Shown here: in pieces, positions 6,737-10,809 of the stretch
Numbering within the stretch: the stretch's first letter is position 1
Layout of the letters: each line of letters opens with the position of its first letter
DNA from: CAZZNQ01 sp964655775
GTDB taxonomy: Bacteria > Planctomycetota > Brocadiia > SM23-32
Length of the DNA: 10,809 nucleotides
Assembly: GCA_964655775.1 (NCBI GenBank)
Contig: CAZZNQ010000116.1
Coordinates: 1 to 10,809, forward strand
Direction of reading: 5' to 3'
The notes under the pieces: model-generated
Seen by the model: only the letters and a program-made list of their open reading frames with translations
Told to the model about the DNA's origin: nothing
Databases searched by the model: none
Translations under genes and position numbers: made by a program

Positions 6737-6814
6737 ATGCCCCGGCCCTCCATGATCGGTCTCGCCGCCGGGATTGTCAACGATGAGGTGGTGCAGAGGA
6801 GCTCAGCCGCGTGA
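6737..6814 (+). CDS. Possible 25-codon leader ORF overlapping the DUF58 start
   Basis: ATG at 6737, with a second in-frame ATG at 6752, reads 25 codons to a TGA at 6812-6814. The stop shares GTGA with the GTG start of the DUF58 gene, the same coupling arrangement seen twice in the leftward operon. The peptide begins MPRPSMIGLAAGIV and resembles nothing I know. The predicted transcript would start only about 8 bases before the first ATG, and AAGGG lies too close to it to be a normal SD site, so translation is doubtful. It could be a chance open frame. If translated, it would most likely serve to couple ribosome entry to the downstream gene. Confidence 0.22.
   Translation: MPRPSMIGLAAGIVNDEVVQRSSAA
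6797..6801 (+). promoter_or_regulatory. Ribosome binding site for the DUF58 gene
   Basis: AGGAG lies 9 bases before the GTG at 6811 and supports that non-ATG start. Initiation directly here is the simplest explanation, without needing the small upstream ORF. Confidence 0.65.
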
Positions 6815-7719
6815 GAGCCGCCGAGGAATACCTGAGGCCGGACGTGATCCAGGAGATCGCCCGCCTGGACCTGAAGGCCAAGTTCATCGTGCAGGGCTTC
6901 ATTGCCGGCCTGCACGACAGCCCCTACTACGGCTTCTCCAGCGAGTTCAGCGAGCACCGTAAGTACACCGTCGGCGATGATCCCAAGAACATCGACTGGC
7001 AGGTCTTCGCCCGGACGGACAAGTACTACATCAAGCGCTACCAGGCCGAGACCAATCTGAACTGCCACGTGCTGCTGGACGTGAGCGAGTCGATGGCCTA
7101 CAGTTCCGGAAAGGGGCTGAACAAGCTGGAATACGGCACCTACATGGCCGCCGCGCTGGGCTACCTGATGCTGAACCAGCAGGACAGTGTGGGCCTGGTG
7201 ACCTTTGACGAAGACCTGACCAACGTTGTGCCCGCCCGGTCAAAGCACTCCCACCTTGTGGCCATCCTCGGCGTGCTGGCTTCGTCGCTCCGCCACAGAC
7301 CAAGCCGACTGACTTTCAGCCTGCACCGGGCGGCGGACATGCTCAAGCGGCGCGGGCTGGTGGTGCTGTTCAGCGACCTGGTGCCCAGCCCGGGGGAGGA
7401 GCAGGAAGACGTGATAGACGGCCTGCGCCACCTGCGATACGTCGGCCACGACGTGGTGTGCTTTCAACTGATGGATCACGCCGAGATCACTTTTCCTTTC
7501 TCCGGGCCGATGCTGTTCGAGGACATGGAGACGGATGCCAAGGCCAACGCCGACGCGCTGGCCGTCGCGGAAGGATATCGACGCGAGATCCGCAGCTTCA
7601 TCGATACGTACGCGGAGGCGTGCCGGCAGGACGGGATCGACTTCGAGCAGGTGGACACGGCCGACCCGTTCGACCGGGTGCTGCTCTCGTATCTGAGAAG
7701 CCGACAGAAACGATTCTGA
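6811..7719 (+). CDS. DUF58 domain protein with a vWA/MIDAS motif
   Basis: 302 residues, usual for stand-alone DUF58 proteins. The DUF58 signature is clear at about 52-77: YTVGDDPKNIDW, then ARTDKYYIKRY. A vWA-like domain follows, with the metal-site motif D90-x-S92-x-S94 in LLDVSESM and a second acidic site in VLFSDLVP (about D179). There is no signal peptide or membrane segment, so the protein is probably cytoplasmic. DUF58 proteins are commonly encoded with MoxR AAA+ ATPases and BatA-type vWA membrane proteins and are thought to act in assembling or activating protein complexes, but no biochemical role is fixed. The BatA-like gene follows after 25 bases, so the two are probably cotranscribed. 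No MoxR gene is adjacent: upstream there is only the divergent promoter region and metY. Confidence 0.9.
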   Translation: MRAAEEYLRPDVIQEIARLDLKAKFIVQGFIAGLHDSPYYGFSSEFSEHRKYTVGDDPKNIDWQVFARTDKYYIKRYQAETNLNCHVLLDVSESMAYSSGKGLNKLEYGTYMAAALGYLMLNQQDSVGLVTFDEDLTNVVPARSKHSHLVAILGVLASSLRHRPSRLTFSLHRAADMLKRRGLVVLFSDLVPSPGEEQEDVIDGLRHLRYVGHDVVCFQLMDHAEITFPFSGPMLFEDMETDAKANADALAVAEGYRREIRSFIDTYAEACRQDGIDFEQVDTADPFDRVLLSYLRSRQKRF

Positions 7720-7744
7720 GGGGGAGCGACAGGCTCAGCGCAAC

Positions 7745-9871
7745 ATGTGGCGCCTGGTATTCACACATCCGGCGGCGCTCTGGCTCTCGGCCGGCGCCGT
7801 TCTGCCCCTGATGATCCATCTGCTCTCCCGGCAGAAGCCGAGGGTCGTCCGCTTCCCGGCCGTTCGGTTCATCCTGCAGAGCCGCCGCAGGACCATCCGG
7901 CGCACGCGCTTGCGGCAGATACTGCTACTGCTTCTGAGAATGGCCCTGATAGCGCTCTTCGCGCTGGCGATCGCGCGCCCCGCCGTGACGAAGGGAGACG
8001 CCGGCGTGGCCGAGGGAGCCGAGGAGGGCACCCCGGCCGCCGTGTTCGTCCTGGACGACTCGCTCAGCATGAGCTACCTGGAGGGCGACACCACCTGGTT
8101 TGACACGGCCCGCAGCCGGGCGCTGGACATGGTGCGAAACCTGCGGCCCGGCACAGCGGCCGCCGTTATCACAAGCTCGCGGCCCCAGGGCCGCCTTATG
8201 CGCCAACCTGACGAACTCATGGCGTCCATCCAGGGGCTGAGGGTGGGCACACGCGCCGGTTCGTGCTGGTTCGCCCTGCAGAACGCCGCCCGCATGCTTT
8301 CGGAGACCGGCGCCTCACAGCGGGACATTGTCCTGCTGACCGACATGACCCGGGGCGCCTGGCTCGGCTACGAGCGTCGCGTCGCCGACCTGGGCAAGAA
8401 CGTTCGGCTTCACGTGGTCGATTGCGCACCGGACGGCGGCGAGAACGCTGCCGTATACGGCGTCGAGCACCAGGGCGAGCCCCCGATGCTGGGCGCGCTG
8501 CTGGAGGTCGAAGCGCGGGTCGGCGCTGCCGGCACGTCGCATTCCCGCACGATCCAGTTCGCGTTCGACGGTGCGGTTGTTCAGAGGTCGACCGTCGAGT
8601 TGAAAGCCGGAGAAGAGACGAGGGTGCGCTTCAACGTGCCGTTGGAGGAAAGCGGCCACCACTACGGCGAGGTAGCTTTTCTGAACCCAGACGGCCTGCC
8701 GCTCGACGATGGGCGGCGGTTCACCGTCGAGGTCGAGCCGGACGTCAGCGTCCTGTGCGTGGAGGACAACCCGACGTCGACGGCCGGATCGCGCTCGCAT
8801 TTCCTGCGCCTGGCGCTGAATCCCTGGCGGCAGGCCGGTCGCGGCGTGTTCCGCGTCCAACGGACATCCCCGCGCGAGCTTGCCGAGTATCCGCTTGCAC
8901 CGATCGACGTGGTGGTGCTGGCCGGCGCGGGGCAGATGACGGACGAAGCGTGGACGCGGCTGACGGGATTCGTTGCCGGGGGAGGCGGGCTTTTCGTGTT
9001 TTTGGGTCCGGAGACGGGCTCGGCGTACGCGAGTGAGTCGGCACAGCGCGTGCTCCCGGGATCGATGGGAGACGTGGTGGTGGCGCCCGAGGATGGGCCC
9101 TTTCGGATTCGCACGCTGAAGGTCGATCACCCATTGGTGGCCGCGGTCACAGAATCCGGGGCCGAAATGGCCGAAGCCCGGACGTTCCGCTGCCGGGAGT
9201 TCCTGCCTGCAGACGATGCCGAGACGCTACTGGGATTCGGACCGGATCACGCCGCCCTTGTCATCCGCGAGCTGGGGGGACGAACCGCCGTGTTTACCTC
9301 CACGCCGGACGAGGTCTGGACGGACCTGCCGACCACGCCCGCTTACGTGCCGCTGTGCCACGAGACGGTTCTCTACCTGGCCCGTCGCCGGGCCAGCAGC
9401 CTCGATTCGTTCACCACCGGCGCCAGCGTGCCCATCACGTTCGAGCCGTCGCGCTGGCCCACGGTCGTCTACGTCACCCCGCCCGGTGCGCAGTCGCCCG
9501 AGCGCCTGCTGCCCGGCACGACCCCCGGTAAGCTGACGTTCTGGCAGACGGACACGCCCGGGTACTACGCGGTCACGTTCGAGCAGAGGGGCGAACTCCG
9601 CAGCGATGGTTTCGCGGTGAACACGTCTCCGGTCGAGAGCCGCCTGGAGAAGGTGTCACTGGACGATGTGCGCGGCTCGATCAAGGCCGCCGGCGTCGAG
9701 ATGCTGGACCGTCGGCGGATTGCCGAGGGGGGGAGACTCTCCGGCCTTGCCGGCGGCGGAGAGGTCACGCCGCTGGTGATCCTGCTGGCCCTTGTGGTCC
9801 TTCTGGCGGAAGGCCTCCTGGCCAATCGCTTCTACGGCGCCTCCGAGCCGGGACCCGAATCTGCGGCTTGA
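7745..9871 (+). CDS. BatA-like membrane protein with N-terminal aerotolerance-type domain and vWA domain
   Basis: 708 residues. The start MWRLVFTHPAALWLSAGAVLP is a BatA (aerotolerance N-terminal) domain: a first membrane helix at about 8-28, a basic loop rich in Arg (31-57) and a second helix at about 58-79. Next comes a vWA domain with MIDAS D104-x-S106-x-S108 (VLDDSLSM) and LLTDMTRG (D200). Residues about 240-330 look like a beta-rich region. Residues about 387-425 (DVVVLAGAGQMTDEAW, then a Gly-rich turn and LFVFLGP) resemble the glutamine-amidotransferase-like fold often found in these large proteins. A last helix at about 675-693 leaves a short tail. The C-terminal helix anchors most of the protein outside the cytoplasm or across the membrane; exact topology is uncertain. 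The SD site is weak (ACAGG, 11 bases upstream). The family is clear; its function is not known. Confidence 0.88.
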   Translation: MWRLVFTHPAALWLSAGAVLPLMIHLLSRQKPRVVRFPAVRFILQSRRRTIRRTRLRQILLLLLRMALIALFALAIARPAVTKGDAGVAEGAEEGTPAAVFVLDDSLSMSYLEGDTTWFDTARSRALDMVRNLRPGTAAAVITSSRPQGRLMRQPDELMASIQGLRVGTRAGSCWFALQNAARMLSETGASQRDIVLLTDMTRGAWLGYERRVADLGKNVRLHVVDCAPDGGENAAVYGVEHQGEPPMLGALLEVEARVGAAGTSHSRTIQFAFDGAVVQRSTVELKAGEETRVRFNVPLEESGHHYGEVAFLNPDGLPLDDGRRFTVEVEPDVSVLCVEDNPTSTAGSRSHFLRLALNPWRQAGRGVFRVQRTSPRELAEYPLAPIDVVVLAGAGQMTDEAWTRLTGFVAGGGGLFVFLGPETGSAYASESAQRVLPGSMGDVVVAPEDGPFRIRTLKVDHPLVAAVTESGAEMAEARTFRCREFLPADDAETLLGFGPDHAALVIRELGGRTAVFTSTPDEVWTDLPTTPAYVPLCHETVLYLARRRASSLDSFTTGASVPITFEPSRWPTVVYVTPPGAQSPERLLPGTTPGKLTFWQTDTPGYYAVTFEQRGELRSDGFAVNTSPVESRLEKVSLDDVRGSIKAAGVEMLDRRRIAEGGRLSGLAGGGEVTPLVILLALVVLLAEGLLANRFYGASEPGPESAA

Positions 9872-9896
9872 AAAAGCGAGGTGAACGCGCTAATCT
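9868..9896 (+). promoter_or_regulatory. Possible promoter for the SSS transporter
   Basis: TTGAAA (9868-9873), 17 bases, then TAATCT (9891-9896). The -35 matches five of six positions, while the -10 keeps only T1, A2 and T6. It overlaps the stop codon of the BatA-like gene and would give a leader of about 67 bases. A transporter with its own promoter would fit the 98-base gap and the unrelated function, but the -10 is weak. Confidence 0.3.
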
Positions 9897-9900
9897 GTTG

Positions 9901-9914
9901 GCGCTTTGCAGCGC
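9901..9914 (+). repeat. Small hairpin in the BatA-SSS gap
   Basis: GCGCT-TTGC-AGCGC: a 5-bp stem with a 4-base loop. It is not followed by a T-run on either strand, so it is not a convincing intrinsic terminator. It falls at the 5' end of the transcript predicted for the SSS gene. No other structure or small gene is evident in the 98-base gap. Confidence 0.3.
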
Positions 9915-9955
9915 AGTAGCGTCCCTTTCGATCCCGATATGGAACCGTGATTTCC

Positions 9956-9962
9956 TAAGGAG
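9956..9962 (+). promoter_or_regulatory. Strong Shine-Dalgarno site of the SSS gene
   Basis: TAAGGAG lies 7 bases before the ATG at 9970. It is among the strongest ribosome binding sites in the window and selects that ATG over the in-frame ATG at 10006. Confidence 0.8.
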
Positions 9963-9969
9963 CCCGCCT

Positions 9970-10809
9970 ATGTTCGCCGTCCTGAGGTTCGCCTCCCTGA
10001 GCACGATGTTCGATATCAGTTCCTGGGAGATATCGAGAGTCGACATCGGCGTGATGATCGGCTACATGGTCCTGATGATGGCGGTGGGATGGATATGCAA
10101 GGGCATATCGCAGGACATCAGCGACTACGTGCGCATGGGCTGCCGGAGCACATGGTGGCTGATGGGCACCAGCATCTTCATGCTGATGACCAGCGCCGGC
10201 ACCTTCACGGGAGGCGCCGCCCAGGCATATATGTCCGGCTGGAGCTTCCTGCTGATGGGCCTAGGCGGGCTTTTCGGCTATATGTGCATGGCCGCGTTCT
10301 TCGCGCCCTGGATGCGGAGGACCCGTGCGGTGACACCGGCGGACGCCGTAAAGCTGCGGTACGGTCCGGCCATCGAGCAGATCAACGCGTATCTGGGCGC
10401 CGTGGGCGGCATGCTCTGGGGCGGCACCTGGTTGCTGGCTCTGGGCAACTTCATGGCGGTGGTGTTCAACGTTCCCGTGCCGACCGTGATCGTCTTCGTC
10501 GGGATCGTGGTCGTCTTCTATTCGGTGTCGGGCGGCTCCTGGAGCGTCCAGATCACCGACACGCTGCAGGCATACATTCTGGTGCCGATCGCGCTGGTGG
10601 TTCTGTTCCTGAGTCTGAAGGAAGTCGGCTGGATCACCGGCCTCTTCCAGGGAATCAAGGATGCCGGCCTGCAGGACGACTACAGGATCTTCATGGAAGT
10701 TGGGCACGAGTACTCGTCCACGGCGGCCAAGGTCGGTCTGGGTTATTTCAGCACCGGATGGCTGATAGCGAGCCTTCTCTACAGCTTCGTGCTGGCGGCC
10801 AATATGTCG
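9970..10809 (+). CDS. Sodium:solute symporter family (SSS) transporter, N-terminal 280 residues, runs off the right edge
   Basis: The frame is open from the ATG at 9970 to the window end, 280 codons with no stop; full SSS proteins are usually 450-650 residues, so roughly half is missing. SSS proteins couple sodium entry to uptake of sugars, amino acids, carboxylates or other solutes. Several membrane helices are visible: about 24-42, 62-76, 92-114, 137-156, 163-180, 193-215 and 259-279. Residues 52-95 follow the family pattern of TM2 and its approach: DYVRMGCRSTWWLMG, then SAGTFTGGAAQAYMSGWSF. TPADAVKLRYG (122-132) corresponds to the conserved loop before the next helix. An N-terminal extension of about 22 residues precedes the first helix. 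The first 120 residues are unusually rich in methionine (15). The substrate cannot be told from this part. Confidence 0.88.
   Translation, partial: MFAVLRFASLSTMFDISSWEISRVDIGVMIGYMVLMMAVGWICKGISQDISDYVRMGCRSTWWLMGTSIFMLMTSAGTFTGGAAQAYMSGWSFLLMGLGGLFGYMCMAAFFAPWMRRTRAVTPADAVKLRYGPAIEQINAYLGAVGGMLWGGTWLLALGNFMAVVFNVPVPTVIVFVGIVVVFYSVSGGSWSVQITDTLQAYILVPIALVVLFLSLKEVGWITGLFQGIKDAGLQDDYRIFMEVGHEYSSTAAKVGLGYFSTGWLIASLLYSFVLAANMS

Noticed and set aside
5980..7068. A 362-codon minus-strand frame crossing from metY across the divergent promoters into the DUF58 gene.
   Set aside because: It would read through both promoters and overlap two real genes; its sequence is an out-of-frame copy of metY plus antisense of DUF58.
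8586..8598. A 13-base exact match to the metX-gap palindrome (5248-5260) inside the BatA-like gene.
   Set aside because: One shared 13-mer is about what chance gives in a 10.8-kb GC-rich window, and this copy is within coding sequence.
9872..9969. An intrinsic terminator after the BatA-like gene.
   Set aside because: The only hairpin (9901-9914) has a 5-bp stem and no T-run, so it does not meet the pattern of an intrinsic terminator.

Overview
The window is GC-rich bacterial chromosome, densely coded, with no RNA gene, CRISPR array, insertion sequence or phage gene that I can recognise. It reads as core or near-core metabolism from a poorly characterised bacterium. The large BatA-type von Willebrand (vWA) membrane protein paired with a DUF58 protein, and MetX encoded beside MetW, would suit a Planctomycetota/PVC-type or similar deep-branching bacterium. 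That placement is a guess from gene content, not a measurement.

Left two thirds (1-6602, all minus strand). Read in the direction of transcription the order is metY, metX, metW, nth, hypF, hypC, hypD. MetX activates homoserine by O-acylation, MetY exchanges the acyl group for sulfide to give homocysteine, and MetW is the methyltransferase-fold partner commonly encoded beside MetX. The operon continues into endonuclease III (Nth, base excision repair), then HypF, HypC and HypD, which build and deliver the Fe(CN)2CO group of [NiFe] hydrogenases. From metW onward the genes are fused tightly: a 4-base GTGA overlap (metW/nth), a 1-base TGATG overlap (nth/hypF), a 1-base gap (hypF/hypC) and another GTGA overlap (hypC/hypD). 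hypD runs off the left edge.

Centre (6603-6810). A short divergent intergenic region holds a good sigma-70-like promoter on each strand. One (TTGACA/TACTTT) drives metY leftward. The other (TTGGCG with an extended TGC-TACAAT -10) drives the rightward genes.

Right third (6811-10809, plus strand). A DUF58/vWA protein is followed by a 708-residue BatA-like membrane protein with its own vWA domain. This is the usual vWA half of a MoxR-DUF58-BatA module, but no MoxR ATPase is next to it here. A sodium:solute symporter family (SSS) gene then starts at 9970 with a strong Shine-Dalgarno (SD) site and stays open to the right edge.

The points most worth a second look are the Nth iron-sulfur motif, where one of the four ligand cysteines is a histidine; the met-nth-hyp gene fusion; the vWA pair without MoxR; and a possible 25-codon leader ORF overlapping the DUF58 start. 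I found no clearly new defence or mobile system.
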